A DNA stretch of 64,000 nt from Geobacter sp. FeAm09. GTDB taxonomy: Bacteria; Desulfobacterota; Desulfuromonadia; Geobacterales; Pseudopelobacteraceae. Under the pieces are notes generated by a model, which had not been told where the DNA came from, made no database searches, and saw only the letters and a list, made by a program, of their open reading frames with translations. The translations under genes and the position numbers were made by a program. Shown one piece after another: positions 10,748 to 19,579 of this stretch. Positions within the stretch are counted from its first letter, which is position 1. Every line of letters starts with the position of its first letter. The DNA lies in the NCBI RefSeq assembly GCF_008330225.1, contig NZ_CP042466.1, positions 2,180,501 through 2,244,500 of the forward strand. The letters run 5' to 3'.

Positions 10748-11212
10748 ATGCGCATATGGATCGACGCCGACGCCTGCCCTCGGGTCATCAAGGAAATCGT
10801 CTTCAGGGCCTCGGAACGCCTGGAAATTCCGGTCAGCCTGGTGGCCAATACCAGCCTTGCGAAACATCATTCCCGCCTGATCGACTCGGTGGTGGTGAGC
10901 GAGGGCTTTGACGTTGCCGACGACTACATTGCCGAGCATGCCGCCCCGCAAGACGTGATCATAACCGCCGACATCCCCTTGGCGGCCCGGATCGTCGCCA
11001 AAGGCGCAGTGGGGCTCGACCCGCGGGGAGAACTCTATACCGAGGAGAATGTGGGAGAGCGTCTTTCCCTGCGCGACCTGATGATGGAGCTGCGCGATGC
11101 GGGCATGGTGCAGGGAGGGCCGGCCCAGTTCGGGGCGACGGACCGCCAGCGCTTCGCCTCTTCCCTGGACACGCTGCTGACCCGGATGGTCAAGGGAAGG
11201 AAGCATGTCTAA
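10748..11212 (+). CDS. yaiI: YaiI/YqxD family protein (UPF0178, DUF188)
   Basis: A 154-residue protein with the family start [21 protein letters not shown] split across its first strand and helix, the central [22 protein letters not shown] and the C-terminal [14 protein letters not shown]. It is a PIN-like fold predicted to be a nuclease, without proven activity. The start at 10748 is preferred over an in-frame ATG 45 bp earlier because GGAG stands 7 bp before it and the family begins with this strand. A terminator follows, so it is probably transcribed alone. Confidence 0.9.
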   Translation: MRIWIDADACPRVIKEIVFRASERLEIPVSLVANTSLAKHHSRLIDSVVVSEGFDVADDYIAEHAAPQDVIITADIPLAARIVAKGAVGLDPRGELYTEENVGERLSLRDLMMELRDAGMVQGGPAQFGATDRQRFASSLDTLLTRMVKGRKHV

Positions 11213-11280
11213 GTGGCGCAGGAGCAATTAACGATTGCCGTCAGGGCGGTAAAGATGCTATAAATACCAATCACCTGAGC

Positions 11281-11307
11281 CACAGGGATCACCCCTGTGG
11301 TTTTTTA
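11281..11307 (+). terminator. Intrinsic terminator after yaiI
   Basis: Stem CCACAGGG (11281-11288) / CCCTGTGG (11294-11301), loop ATCAC, then six T. Textbook form, placed between yaiI and the ABC-F gene. Confidence 0.9.
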
Positions 11308-11331
11308 TTTGTTCGAAAGGAACCGATACAC

Positions 11332-12968
11332 ATGATTACCGCTTCAAATGTCGCCCTCTCCTACGGCAAACGCGTCCTGTTCAAGGATGTGAACATCAAA
11401 TTCACGCCGGGCAACTGTTACGGCCTGATCGGGGCCAACGGCGCCGGCAAGTCCACCTTCCTCAAGATCCTCTCGGGGGAGATCACCCCGGACAGCGGGG
11501 AGATCTCCCTCGGACCACGGGAACGGTTGGCGGTGCTGCGCCAGGACCATTTCGCCTTTGACGAGGAGACGGTATTCAATACCGTCATCAGGGGACATGA
11601 GCAGCTTTACCGGGTCATGGTCGAGCGTGAGGCGATTTACGCCAAGGCCGACTTCAGCGAGGAGGACGGCGTCCGCTCTGCCGAACTGGAGGCAGATTTT
11701 GCCGAGATGAACGGCTACGAGGCCGAGTCGGAGGCCGCGGTGCTGCTGAACGGCCTGGGCATTCCCGAGGAGTTGCGCAGCAAGAAGATGAAGGAGCTGG
11801 AAGGGGGCGACAAGGTGCGCGTGCTGCTGGCCCAGGCCCTGTTCGGCAATCCTGACGTGCTGCTGCTGGACGAACCGACCAACAACCTGGACCTGAAGTC
11901 CATCTCCTGGCTGGAGGACTTCCTCTTCCGCTTCCCCAACACGGTTATCGTGGTATCCCACGACCGCCACTTCCTCAATCAGGTGTGCACCCATACCGCA
12001 GACATCGACTTCAGCCGCATCCAGGTCTACGTGGGCAACTACGACTTCTGGTACCACGCCAGCCAGTTGAACCTGAAGCAGCGCCAGAACGAGAACCGCA
12101 AGGTGTCGGAGAAGGCCGAGGAGTTGAAGGCCTTTATCCAGCGTTTCTCGTCCAACGCCTCCAAGGCCAAGCAGGCCACCTCGCGCAAGAAGCTCCTGGA
12201 CAAGCTGACCCTGGAGGAGATGCCGGTGTCGTCGCGCAAGTACCCCCACGTCATGTTCAAGCCGGAGCGCCCCTGCGGCGACATCATCCTGGAAATAACC
12301 GGTCTCACCAAGGAGATCGACGGGGTCAAGGTTCTGGACAACCTGGACCTGATCGTGCGCAAGAACGACAAGATCGCTTTTGTGGGGGGCAACGGCCTGG
12401 CCCGCACCACCCTGTTCCAGATCCTGGCCGGAGAACTGGAGCCGGACAGCGGCTCGTTCCGCTGGGGGGTGACCATCACCAACGCCTATTTCCCCAAGGA
12501 GAACGCCGGCTATTTCGACAAGGACCTGAGCCTGATCGACTGGCTGGGGCAGTATTCCCCCCCACCGAGGGTGAGACCTTTGCCCGCGGCTTCCTGGGGA
12601 GAATGCTCTTCTCCGGCGACGAGGCGATGAAGAAGACCTCGGTGCTCTCCGGCGGCGAGCGGGTGCGCTGCATGCTCTCCCGCATGATGCTCTCCGGCGC
12701 CAACGTGCTGATCCTGGACGAGCCGACCAACCACCTGGACCTGGAGTCGATCACCGCCCTGAACGACGGGCTGATCGCCTACCCGGAGGTGGTGCTGTTC
12801 GCCTCCCACGACCACGAGTTCGTCTCCACCATCGCCAACCGGATCGTCGAGATCACCCCCGGCGGCGTGATCGACCGGGTCATGGCGTTCGACGAGTACC
12901 TGGAGAGCGACGACGTGAACCGGGAACGGGACGAGCTGTACCACGGCCATGCGGAGCTGACCCTGTAA
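11332..12968 (+). CDS. ABC-F ATPase (YbiT/YkpA type), frameshifted
   Basis: Soluble ribosome-associated ABC-F protein with two nucleotide-binding domains. NBD1: Walker A GANGAGKST (34-42), signature LEGGDKVRV, Walker B LLLDEPTNNLD. The basic linker (about 265-292) carries the YbiT-type SSNASKAKQATSRKK. NBD2: GGNGLARTT (352-360), then LSGGERVRC and ILDEPTNHLDLES. The frame slips by -1 at the seven-C run 12557-12563; one added C gives a 545-residue protein reading QYSPPTEGETFARG. NBD2 Walker A has Arg358 where Lys is expected, which is worth checking. ATG follows AAAGGAA and the yaiI terminator. The frameshift is likely an assembly artefact. Confidence 0.88.
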
Positions 12969-13000
12969 GGATCACGTTATCCGTCCCCCTCCCAACCCGT

Positions 13001-13036
13001 GAAACGCCCCGCCGGCATCCGCCGACGGGGCGTTTC
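13001..13036 (+). terminator. Hairpin after the ABC-F gene
   Basis: GAAACGCCCCG (13001-13011) pairs with CGGGGCGTTTC (13026-13036). The stem is strong but there is no proper T run, so termination could be partial. Confidence 0.6.
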
Positions 13037-13170
13037 CATGCCTGCACAAAAATACATTTGCATCCCAAACGGATCATGGCAATATACACTGGACGATCAC
13101 GTCATAAGCGCCATGCGGACGGCGCGATGATCGGTAGGGCGAGAAGACTATCCACACGAACGGGGACACC

Positions 13171-14391
13171 ATGCGAGACAACGACGACCTGGAACAACCA
13201 GAGGAAGAAGAGACCGAAGGCGAGAGCTTTGCCGAACTGTTCGAGCGGAGCGCACGGCAGCAGAGCGCCTGGCTGGAGCCGGGGCAGAAAATAACGGCGC
13301 GGGTCTTGAAGGTCGGCACGGAATGGATTTTCATCGATACCGGCCAAAAGGGCGAAGGCGTCGTGGATGCGAAGGAGCTGCAGGACCTGGACGGCCATGT
13401 CACCGTTGCGCCAGGCGACAGTATCGCCGCCTACTTCCTCTCGTCGAGCCACGGCGAGATGCGCTTCACCACCAGGATCGGCGGCGGGGCATCGGGCAAC
13501 GCCCACCTGGAAGAGGCTTTCCAGAGCGGCGTTCCGGTGGAAGGGGTGGTGGAGAAGGAGATCAAGGGGGGGTACGAGATCAAGCTGGCCGGCTCGGCCC
13601 GCGCCTTCTGTCCCTTCTCCCAGATCGCCCTGCGCCGCATCGACGACCCGGCCGCCCTTATCGGCACCCGCCTGCCGTTCCGTATCACCGCCTACGGTGA
13701 AAAGGGACGCAACATCGTGGTCTCCCGCCGCGTCCTGCTGGAAGAGGAGCAGCGCCGGCTCAGGGAAGAGGTCCAGGCCGGCATCAGCGAGGGTATGACG
13801 GTCGGCGGCACGGTCACCTCCCTGAAGGAGTATGGCGCCTTTGTGGATATCGGCGGCCTGGAGGGGCTGCTCCCCATCTCCGAGATCGGCTGGAGCAGGA
13901 TCAAGGAAGTGGGCGAGGTGCTGAGCGTCGGCCAGCAGATCAAGGTGGTGGTCAAGAGTATCGACCGGGAGAAGGAGCGCATCTCCCTGAGCCTCAAGGA
14001 CACCCTGGCCGACCCGTGGGACCTGGCGGTGCAGACCTATCCCGAGGGTTCCTTCCATACCGGCGTCGTTTCCCGCCTGGCCCCGTTCGGCGCCTTCATC
14101 ACCCTGGCCGACGGCATCGACGGACTGATTCACATCTCGAAGCTGGGAGGCGGCAAGCGCATCAACCACCCGCGCGAAGCGCTCAAGGAGGGCGAAACCG
14201 TCGAGGTCAAGGTGGAGAGTGTGGACCGCACCGAACGGCGCATCTCCCTGAGCCTGGCCGGTGCGGCCCGGGCCGCCGAAGAGGAGGAGGCCACCCTGGC
14301 CGACTTCCGCCGCCAGGCGGACGCGGCGCCCAAGGGGATGGGGACCCTGGGAGACCTGCTGCGGGCCAAGACCCAAAAGAAGGGGAAATAG
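13171..14391 (+). CDS. S1 RNA-binding-domain protein (short ribosomal-protein-S1-like)
   Basis: 406 residues with an acidic N-terminus and about four S1 OB-fold repeats (roughly 36-105, 117-185, 207-277 and 291-366). The third and fourth are classical: GTVTSLKEYGAFVDIGGLEGLLPISEI and GVVSRLAPFGAFITLADGIDGLIHISKL in split form, each ending RISLSL. It is shorter than canonical RpsA (about 550 or more residues, six repeats), so it is more likely a paralogue acting in RNA binding or translation. GGGGAC lies before the ATG. The C-terminus is basic (KTQKKGK). It is monocistronic with a terminator behind it. Confidence 0.88.
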   Translation: MRDNDDLEQPEEEETEGESFAELFERSARQQSAWLEPGQKITARVLKVGTEWIFIDTGQKGEGVVDAKELQDLDGHVTVAPGDSIAAYFLSSSHGEMRFTTRIGGGASGNAHLEEAFQSGVPVEGVVEKEIKGGYEIKLAGSARAFCPFSQIALRRIDDPAALIGTRLPFRITAYGEKGRNIVVSRRVLLEEEQRRLREEVQAGISEGMTVGGTVTSLKEYGAFVDIGGLEGLLPISEIGWSRIKEVGEVLSVGQQIKVVVKSIDREKERISLSLKDTLADPWDLAVQTYPEGSFHTGVVSRLAPFGAFITLADGIDGLIHISKLGGGKRINHPREALKEGETVEVKVESVDRTERRISLSLAGAARAAEEEEATLADFRRQADAAPKGMGTLGDLLRAKTQKKGK

Positions 14392-14426
14392 CCCCCTCTC
14401 CCTTCCCACCGATACTCCGTAGCACG

Positions 14427-14474
14427 CAGGGCAAGGAACGACGGCAGGCACGTTTCCTTGCCCTGTCTGTTTTT
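14427..14474 (+). terminator. Intrinsic terminator after the S1-domain gene
   Basis: Perfect 12-bp stem CAGGGCAAGGAA (14427-14438) / TTCCTTGCCCTG (14454-14465), followed by TCTGTTTTT. Confidence 0.88.
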
Positions 14475-14538
14475 CACCGCCCGCCGCAAATCCCCACATT
14501 GATCCGCAAGGCGCCGACCGGCCGGGGCAAAAAAAGCG

Positions 14539-14567
14539 TTGACAGGATGACCGGAATCATATAGTTT
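14539..14567 (+). promoter_or_regulatory. Promoter of the marR-yceI operon
   Basis: A perfect TTGACA at 14539-14544. The -10 element is less sharp: TATAGT (14560-14565, 15-bp spacer) or TAGTTT (14562-14567, 17-bp spacer). Either overlaps the palindrome at 14564-14577, so bound regulator would block polymerase. Confidence 0.65.
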
Positions 14568-14577
14568 AATATTAAAC
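14564..14577. promoter_or_regulatory. Palindromic operator, probable MarR autoregulation site
   Basis: GTTTAATATTAAAC is a perfect 14-bp palindrome overlapping the -10 region, 34 bp before the marR ATG. MarR proteins typically bind AT-rich palindromes of this size in their own promoter. Confidence 0.65.
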
Positions 14578-14611
14578 AATATGACATTAACCAATTAACC
14601 GGAAAGATCCC

Positions 14612-15058
14612 ATGAAACCGACCGACACCACAACCTACCGCGCCCTGAACACCTACACCAAGCTGATGCGCGCCGCAGAATCGGTGACCGGCCGCGTGGG
14701 GCGCACCATGGCGGCCGCCGATCTGACCATCAGCCAGTTCGGGGTGCTGGAGGCGCTGCTGCATAAAGGCCCCCTCTGCCAGCGGGACATCGCGGCCAAG
14801 ATCCTCAAGAGCACCGGCAATATCACCCTGGTCATCGACAACCTGGAAAAAAGGGCATTGGTACGGCGCGAGCGCACCAGCGAAGATCGGCGCTACCTGA
14901 CCATCCAGCTCACCGACCAAGGGCTGGGGTTGATCCGCGAGGTCTTTGCCAGGGTCGAGGCGGCCATTGTGGCGGAAATGAAGGCCCTTACCAACGATGA
15001 GCAGGAGGCCCTGGGCATCCTGTGCAAGAAACTCGGCTTACGGGAAAGGAGGGGCTAA
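14612..15058 (+). CDS. MarR-family transcriptional regulator
   Basis: 148 residues with a central winged helix-turn-helix: LTISQFGVLEALLHKGPLCQ, then a recognition helix near STGNITLVIDNLEKRALV, and a wing with the family motif RTSEDRRYLTIQLT. It is dimeric and generally released from DNA by a small phenolic or oxidative signal; the ligand here is unknown. The palindrome over its promoter implies self-repression. The next gene, a YceI protein, starts 85 bp downstream with no terminator between, so it is the likely target. GGAAAGATCCC precedes the ATG. Confidence 0.93.
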   Translation: MKPTDTTTYRALNTYTKLMRAAESVTGRVGRTMAAADLTISQFGVLEALLHKGPLCQRDIAAKILKSTGNITLVIDNLEKRALVRRERTSEDRRYLTIQLTDQGLGLIREVFARVEAAIVAEMKALTNDEQEALGILCKKLGLRERRG

Positions 15059-15143
15059 AGGCGGTACCGCAAAAAAAATTACCCTGATAGTTCGATATTC
15101 AATCACATCATTTCAAATCAATTGCAGCGAAAGGAGCATCACC

Positions 15144-15737
15144 ATGAAACGCATCATCACCACACTCAGCACGATCGTCGCCCTGGCCCTGCCCGGCCTT
15201 GCATCCGCCTCCAGCTGGACCATCGACCAGGACCACTCCAATGTCGGTTTCAAGGTCAAGCACCTGATGGTAAGCAACGTCAAAGGCGAGTTTCGCACCT
15301 TCAACGGGACCCTGGAGATCGACGACAAGGACGTGACCAAGTCAAAGGTTTCCGTCAACATCGAAACCCCCTCCATCACCACCGGGGTCACCAAACGTGA
15401 CGACCACCTGAAAAGCCCCGACTTCTTCGACGTGACCAAATACCCGACCATGACCTTCGCTTCCAAAAAGGTCAAAAAGGCCGGCAACAACAAGCTGAAA
15501 GTCTACGGCGACCTTACCCTGCACGGCATAACCCGGGAAGTGGTTCTTGACGTGGAAGGCCCCACCAAGGCCTACAAAGATCCCTGGGGCAACACCAAAC
15601 GCGGCGCAACCGCAACCACCAGGATCAACCGCAAGGACTTCGGCCTGACCTGGAACAAAACCATAGAAGCGGGCGGCGTGATGGTCGGCGATGAGGTAAC
15701 CATCTCCCTGGAAGTGGAATTGCTGCAGAAAAAATAG
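15144..15737 (+). CDS. yceI: Secreted YceI-family (polyisoprenoid-binding-like) protein
   Basis: 197 residues with a clear Sec signal peptide (MKRIITTLSTIVALALPGLA, cleavage near ASA-SS), then the YceI lipocalin-like barrel: WTIDQDHSNVGFKVKHLMVS, VTKRDDHLKSPDFFDVTKYP, GDLTLHGITREVVLDV and the C-terminal GDEVTISLEVELLQK. YceI proteins bind isoprenoid or amphiphilic chains in the periplasm and are often stress-induced. AAAGGAG lies 8 bp before the ATG. It is probably cotranscribed with the MarR gene, giving a plausible stress-responsive pair. Confidence 0.94.
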   Translation: MKRIITTLSTIVALALPGLASASSWTIDQDHSNVGFKVKHLMVSNVKGEFRTFNGTLEIDDKDVTKSKVSVNIETPSITTGVTKRDDHLKSPDFFDVTKYPTMTFASKKVKKAGNNKLKVYGDLTLHGITREVVLDVEGPTKAYKDPWGNTKRGATATTRINRKDFGLTWNKTIEAGGVMVGDEVTISLEVELLQKK

Positions 15738-15775
15738 CGTCGGGCCTGCTGTACGGCTCGACACGGCATCGCCAT

Positions 15776-15830
15776 CCCCTGGGGGCCGGAGGACCGGTTC
15801 GGCTTCCCGGCGCTCCGGTCCCCCGGGGGG
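15776..15830 (+). terminator. Long GC-rich hairpin between yceI and the dioxygenase gene
   Basis: CCCCTGGGGGCCGGAG (15776-15791) pairs with CTCCGGTCCCCCGGGG near 15813-15828, allowing a G-U pair and one bulge. There is no T run. The 3' arm contains the G run that would be the ribosome site for an ATG at 15835, so it may act on translation as well as on readthrough. Confidence 0.5.
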
Positions 15831-15849
15831 ATGCATGAGGAAAACGACC

Positions 15850-16626
15850 ATGAAACCTGCACTACCGACACTGTTCATCTCCCACGGGGCGCCGACCCTG
15901 CTCATAGACCCGGTACCGACCCGCGACTTCCTGGCCACGCTGGGCGCCGACATGCCACGGCCGCAGGGGATCGTCTGCATCTCGGCCCACTGGACCACCC
16001 GTGCCCCCCTGACGACCCATACGGCGCAGCCGGACCTGATCTACGACTTCGGCGGTTTTCCCGATGAACTCTACCGCATGACCTACCCGGCGCCGGGCAA
16101 CCCGTCACTTGCCGAACGCGTCACCCAACTCCTGGAGAATCGCGGCATCGAGACGGGCCGGGACATGGCCCGGGGACTCGACCATGGGGCCTGGGTGCCG
16201 CTCAAGCTGATGTATCCCCACGCGGATATCCCGGTGGTCCAACTGTCGGTGCAACCGCACCTGGGCCCGGCCCACCATGCGGCCATCGGCGCGGCCCTCC
16301 GCCCCTTGCGGGAGGAGGGGGTGCTGATCCTGGCCAGCGGCTCGGCGACCCACAATCTCAGGGATTTTTTCGGACGGGCACTCGACGCGCCGCCGCCACA
16401 GTACGTCAAGGAGTTCGATGACTGGCTCTGCCGGGCCGTGGAGGCCGACGACCGGGACTCGCTGCTGGAGTACCGGGACAGGGGGCCGAACGCCCTGGCC
16501 AACCACCCGACGCCGGAACACTTCCTGCCGCTGTTCGTCGCCATGGGGGCCGGAGGCCAGGGACGGGTCCTGCACAGGGCCTTCACCTACGGGGTCATCT
16601 CCATGGGCGCCTTTGCCTGGGAATGA
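15850..16626 (+). CDS. Class III extradiol ring-cleavage dioxygenase (YgiD/DOPA-dioxygenase type)
   Basis: 258 residues of the LigB-like family related to plant 4,5-DOPA dioxygenase and E. coli YgiD. The metal-site histidines are visible: His12 (FISHGAPT), His47 (ISAHWTT), His112 (LDHGAWVPLKLMYP) and His168 (SGSATHNL). The family opens an aromatic catechol ring with O2; the substrate here is unknown. O2 use is notable in a lineage usually considered anaerobic or microaerobic. The start at 15850 follows GAGG. An ATG at 15835 is possible, but its ribosome site lies in a hairpin. It is convergent with the chemoreceptor gene. Confidence 0.9.
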   Translation: MKPALPTLFISHGAPTLLIDPVPTRDFLATLGADMPRPQGIVCISAHWTTRAPLTTHTAQPDLIYDFGGFPDELYRMTYPAPGNPSLAERVTQLLENRGIETGRDMARGLDHGAWVPLKLMYPHADIPVVQLSVQPHLGPAHHAAIGAALRPLREEGVLILASGSATHNLRDFFGRALDAPPPQYVKEFDDWLCRAVEADDRDSLLEYRDRGPNALANHPTPEHFLPLFVAMGAGGQGRVLHRAFTYGVISMGAFAWE

Positions 16627-16665
16627 GGGCTGAGAGGGGGCCCGGGGCGGGGTAACACCGCTTCT

Positions 16666-18279
16666 TCATCCCAAGGTGCTGATCCTTACCACGTTGATGT
16701 CGGCGCCCAGGACCCCCAGCAGCCGCCCCCCGTTGTCCCGGAGCGGCACCGCGATGGTGCAGCAGAACGCCCCGGTCGCCGCCGACCGGTACAACTCCGA
16801 AATAAAGGTATTCCCGCTCTCTTTCACCCCCCTGAACCAGGGACGGTTCTCCCATGTCTTGCCACAAGCCTCCGCGCCGTAAGCGGGATCGCCGGCCGCC
16901 AGGCTGTCGGCGGCAACGTTCGCGGTAACCTGACGTCCCGCCGCATCGGTGATATAGAAAAGCTCCACAAAGGGGTTGCGGCGGATGGCCTCGCGCAGTT
17001 CGCGCTCCTGCCGGCTGCGCTCCATGGAACGAAGCGCCTCGCCCGCCGCGATCCTCTCCACCGCCTCGGCGGCGCTGTAGTGGGCCGTGAGGCGGAAGGC
17101 CCCCAGCAGGAGCAGCAGGTTGTCGGTGATGGAGCCGATGGCGGCGACCTCGTCCATGACCTTGGTGGATACGGATGAGAGCGCCCCCGCCATGTGCGAG
17201 GTTGTCTCAATGGAGGCCGAGACCTGGGCCGTGGTGACGCTCTGCTGCTCCACGGCCGTCGCGATCCGGGTCACCTGGTCCTTGACCTGTTCAAAGGAGT
17301 CGGTAATGGTGTGCAGCGACTCCTCCACCTCCCCGATCCTGGCGCGGGCATTCATCACCTCCTGGGAGGCGTCCTTCATGGCTGCCCCGGTCTTGTGGGA
17401 CTCGCGCTGCACGGCCGAGATTTTTTCCGCGATCCGGGCCGTGGCGTCAATGGTGCGCGCCGCCAGGTTGCGCACCTCGTCCGCCACCACGGCGAATCCC
17501 CTGCCATGCTCCCCGGACCGCGCCGCCTCAATGGACGCATTGAGCGCCAGCAGATTGGTTTGATCGGCAATGTCGTTGATCACCGAAACGATATTCCCGA
17601 TCTCCACGACGCTCCTGTTCAGCGCCCCTACCCCTCCCGCCAACTCTTCCGTTGCCGTGCCAACCCTGGCCGCCGCTTCCACGGCGCGCCCGGCCGTTTC
17701 CTTGCCGCGGTTCACGATTTCCCTGGCACTCATGGAAGTGTCGGCCGCCAGGGAGGCGTTCCGGGCGATGCCCGCGATAGTCTGGGACATTTCCTCGGCC
17801 GCGGTGGCGATGGCGTGCGCCTCGCACTGCTGCTGGCCGGCGCTGGCGGTGCATTGTTCGGCAGCCCCCTGCAGGTTGACGGTCGATGAAAAAAGCCGTC
17901 CCGAGGCGGCAATGATCTTTATCAGCGTCTGGTCCAGGAACCCGGACATTTCATTCAGGGAATGCGCCAGGCTTCCGGCCTCACCTGCAACCGTTCCAGG
18001 AGCGGCGGCACGGATATGCCCCTGGGTGATGGCCGCCACCTGTGCACCATGCCCCTCGAGCGTTCGCTCCAGGCGGCCGGCAAGGAGCACCATCACCGCC
18101 GTGAGTCCGGCCAGCCAGGCGACGATCCAGGCAAGGGCCGTCATCAGCAGAGATCCCATCGCCTGGGAGGGGACGCTGCCGGACAACCGCAGGGCGCAGT
18201 GGGTGGTGAGACCGGCGATAAATAGGATATTCAGGGAAACAACCGGGAAGATGATGCGGAGTTTCAAACGGTGCGTCAT
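16666..18279 (-). CDS. Methyl-accepting chemotaxis protein with C-terminal PDC/Cache-like sensor
   Basis: 537 residues. TM1 (about 10-32) and TM2 (about 44-68) are separated by only a dozen periplasmic residues, so there is no external ligand domain. After a HAMP-like linker, the MCP signalling helix contains the conserved hairpin [21 protein letters not shown] and [15 protein letters not shown]. After the signalling domain comes a PDC/Cache-like domain (roughly the last 130 residues: [62 protein letters not shown]). Sensing would therefore be cytoplasmic. The start at 18279 follows AAGGAG; an ATG 60 bp upstream lacks such a site. Confidence 0.92.
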   Translation of the reverse strand: MTHRLKLRIIFPVVSLNILFIAGLTTHCALRLSGSVPSQAMGSLLMTALAWIVAWLAGLTAVMVLLAGRLERTLEGHGAQVAAITQGHIRAAAPGTVAGEAGSLAHSLNEMSGFLDQTLIKIIAASGRLFSSTVNLQGAAEQCTASAGQQQCEAHAIATAAEEMSQTIAGIARNASLAADTSMSAREIVNRGKETAGRAVEAAARVGTATEELAGGVGALNRSVVEIGNIVSVINDIADQTNLLALNASIEAARSGEHGRGFAVVADEVRNLAARTIDATARIAEKISAVQRESHKTGAAMKDASQEVMNARARIGEVEESLHTITDSFEQVKDQVTRIATAVEQQSVTTAQVSASIETTSHMAGALSSVSTKVMDEVAAIGSITDNLLLLLGAFRLTAHYSAAEAVERIAAGEALRSMERSRQERELREAIRRNPFVELFYITDAAGRQVTANVAADSLAAGDPAYGAEACGKTWENRPWFRGVKESGNTFISELYRSAATGAFCCTIAVPLRDNGGRLLGVLGADINVVRISTLG

Positions 18280-18590
18280 TGCAGCTTCTCCTTCGTTGGG
18301 GAAGAATGGGTGCCCATGAATTTGCAACATCAGGACCAAACGGGAAACCTCCCGGAATCGCGTTGGATTGCCCGTTCAGGGCGCATCCATGCTGCCCCAT
18401 TACCGGGCACGGCGACCAAATTGTGTGCAGGGTCATGGGCCGAAGACGCAAAACGGGCCGCTTTCCGGGAAAGCGGCCCGCCCTTGTCGGTGACTGGTGC
18501 GTGGTTATGGTTTCAGGATGCCCGGATTGCGGCTTTGTCGCCCTTGCCGGGGATTTCCCGGGGGCGGTGCTTCCAGGTGGCGGATCCGCT
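18280..18590. other. Intergenic region between the cytochrome and chemoreceptor genes
   Basis: 311 bp with no supportable gene. It holds the cytochrome terminator (18455-18479) and the presumed chemoreceptor promoter. Confidence 0.5.
18455..18479 (-). terminator. Intrinsic terminator after the 18.6-kb cytochrome gene
   Basis: Stem GGGCCGCTTT (18455-18464) / AAAGCGGCCC (18470-18479), loop CCGGG. On the minus strand it is followed by GTTTTG. Confidence 0.7.
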
Positions 18591-18911
18591 CTAGTTTGCC
18601 GTGGTGGGGACGATGGTTTTCAGATAGGAGACGAGAGAAGCCAGGTCGGGAGATTTGGACGGGAGGGCCTTCCCCTTGAGCGCTTTCACGATGCACCGGT
18701 TTACAACCTTTGCAAGCTTTTCGGGGTCGGAAGCAGCGGACTTTTCCAACCCTTTGCCTCCGGGATGGCAACTGGCGCAACTTTTGCCGTTGGTCCCCAG
18801 GGCAACGCTGTTGAACAGCTCCTTGCCCCGCTCGGGGGAAGGCGAAACGGCAGCCATCACGCAACTTGCCGATAGCGCCAACAGGGCGGGAATTGCCAAG
18901 GTCGTCTTCAT
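18591..18911 (-). CDS. Small periplasmic monoheme cytochrome c
   Basis: 106 residues: a signal peptide (MKTTLAIPALLALSASCVMA, cleavage near AMA-AV) and one CASCH heme motif (45-49) near the N-terminus. The C-terminal helix LASLVSYLKTIVP is typical of class I cytochromes. A distal Met ligand is not obvious in the short loop. It is probably a soluble periplasmic electron carrier. AAGGAGG stands 6 bp before the ATG. It is divergent from another small cytochrome gene across a 206-bp gap, so the two may share a regulatory region. Confidence 0.9.
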   Translation of the reverse strand: MKTTLAIPALLALSASCVMAAVSPSPERGKELFNSVALGTNGKSCASCHPGGKGLEKSAASDPEKLAKVVNRCIVKALKGKALPSKSPDLASLVSYLKTIVPTTAN

Positions 18912-19117
18912 GGTATTCCTCCTTGAACGAGATGGACTCATATCAAGAGATGCTACCCGTGAACTCGGAATTGTCAAATTGCCTTGCCAACGACCGTCAG
19001 AACGGCGGAAAACATCCCTGCGAAGGCGCCGGGGCAGCGGTATACACATTTGCCGCAGGCGCAGGTTTGGAATAGAGTGTGAAAAATCAGTATTATCTGC
19101 CGAAAAGGAGATGCACC

Positions 19118-19486
19118 ATGCGACGCACCCATGCCCTGATTTTACTTGCTGCACTGTTTGCCCTGACCGCAACCACGGCCTGCACCAAGAACGACGCCAA
19201 CAGGCCGGTGGAAAAATCCTCCGAGCAGACGGCAGCTCCTGCACAGAAACTGACCGGGGAACAACTCTTCAAAAGCAAATGCGCCCAATGCCACAAGATC
19301 AAGGATCAGGGCGGCGTGGTCGGCCCCGACCTGACGGCCATCGCCTCCCGGAAGGATGCCGCCAGCCTCCAGGATTTCATCAAGGACCCCAAAAAGCAGA
19401 ACCCCTCTACCGCCATGCCGTCATTCGCCGATCTGCCGGCCGACGACATCAAGGCTATTGCCGACTACCTGGGCAGCCTCAAGTAG
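19118..19486 (+). CDS. Monoheme cytochrome c lipoprotein
   Basis: 122 residues. The N-terminus MRRTHALILLAALFALTATT ends in a lipobox-like TTAC, predicting lipid attachment at Cys. A charged linker follows, then a class I cytochrome fold with CAQCH heme attachment, GGVVGPDLTAIASR, a likely Met ligand in NPSTAMPSFADL and a final helix DIKAIADYLGSL. Likely role: periplasmic membrane-anchored electron transfer. AAAAGGAG precedes the ATG. A very long perfect hairpin lies just downstream. Confidence 0.9.
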   Translation: MRRTHALILLAALFALTATTACTKNDANRPVEKSSEQTAAPAQKLTGEQLFKSKCAQCHKIKDQGGVVGPDLTAIASRKDAASLQDFIKDPKKQNPSTAMPSFADLPADDIKAIADYLGSLK

Positions 19487-19503
19487 TCCCATCCTTTTGC
19501 ATA

Positions 19504-19553
19504 CCCGACACGACAAAGGGCTAGCCGTCAAGCTAGCCCTTTGTCGTGTCGGG
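19504..19553. terminator. 22-bp perfect hairpin between convergent genes
   Basis: Arms 19504-19525 and 19532-19553 are perfect inverted copies (starting CCCGACACGACAAAGGG) around a 6-nt loop. It sits between the cytochrome gene (stop 19486) and the convergent DUF4124 gene (stop 19580). No strong T run on either side, so it acts either as a bidirectional terminator or as an mRNA-end stabiliser. Confidence 0.7.
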
Positions 19554-19579
19554 ACACGTATCCAGTAACGCCTCCCCGG

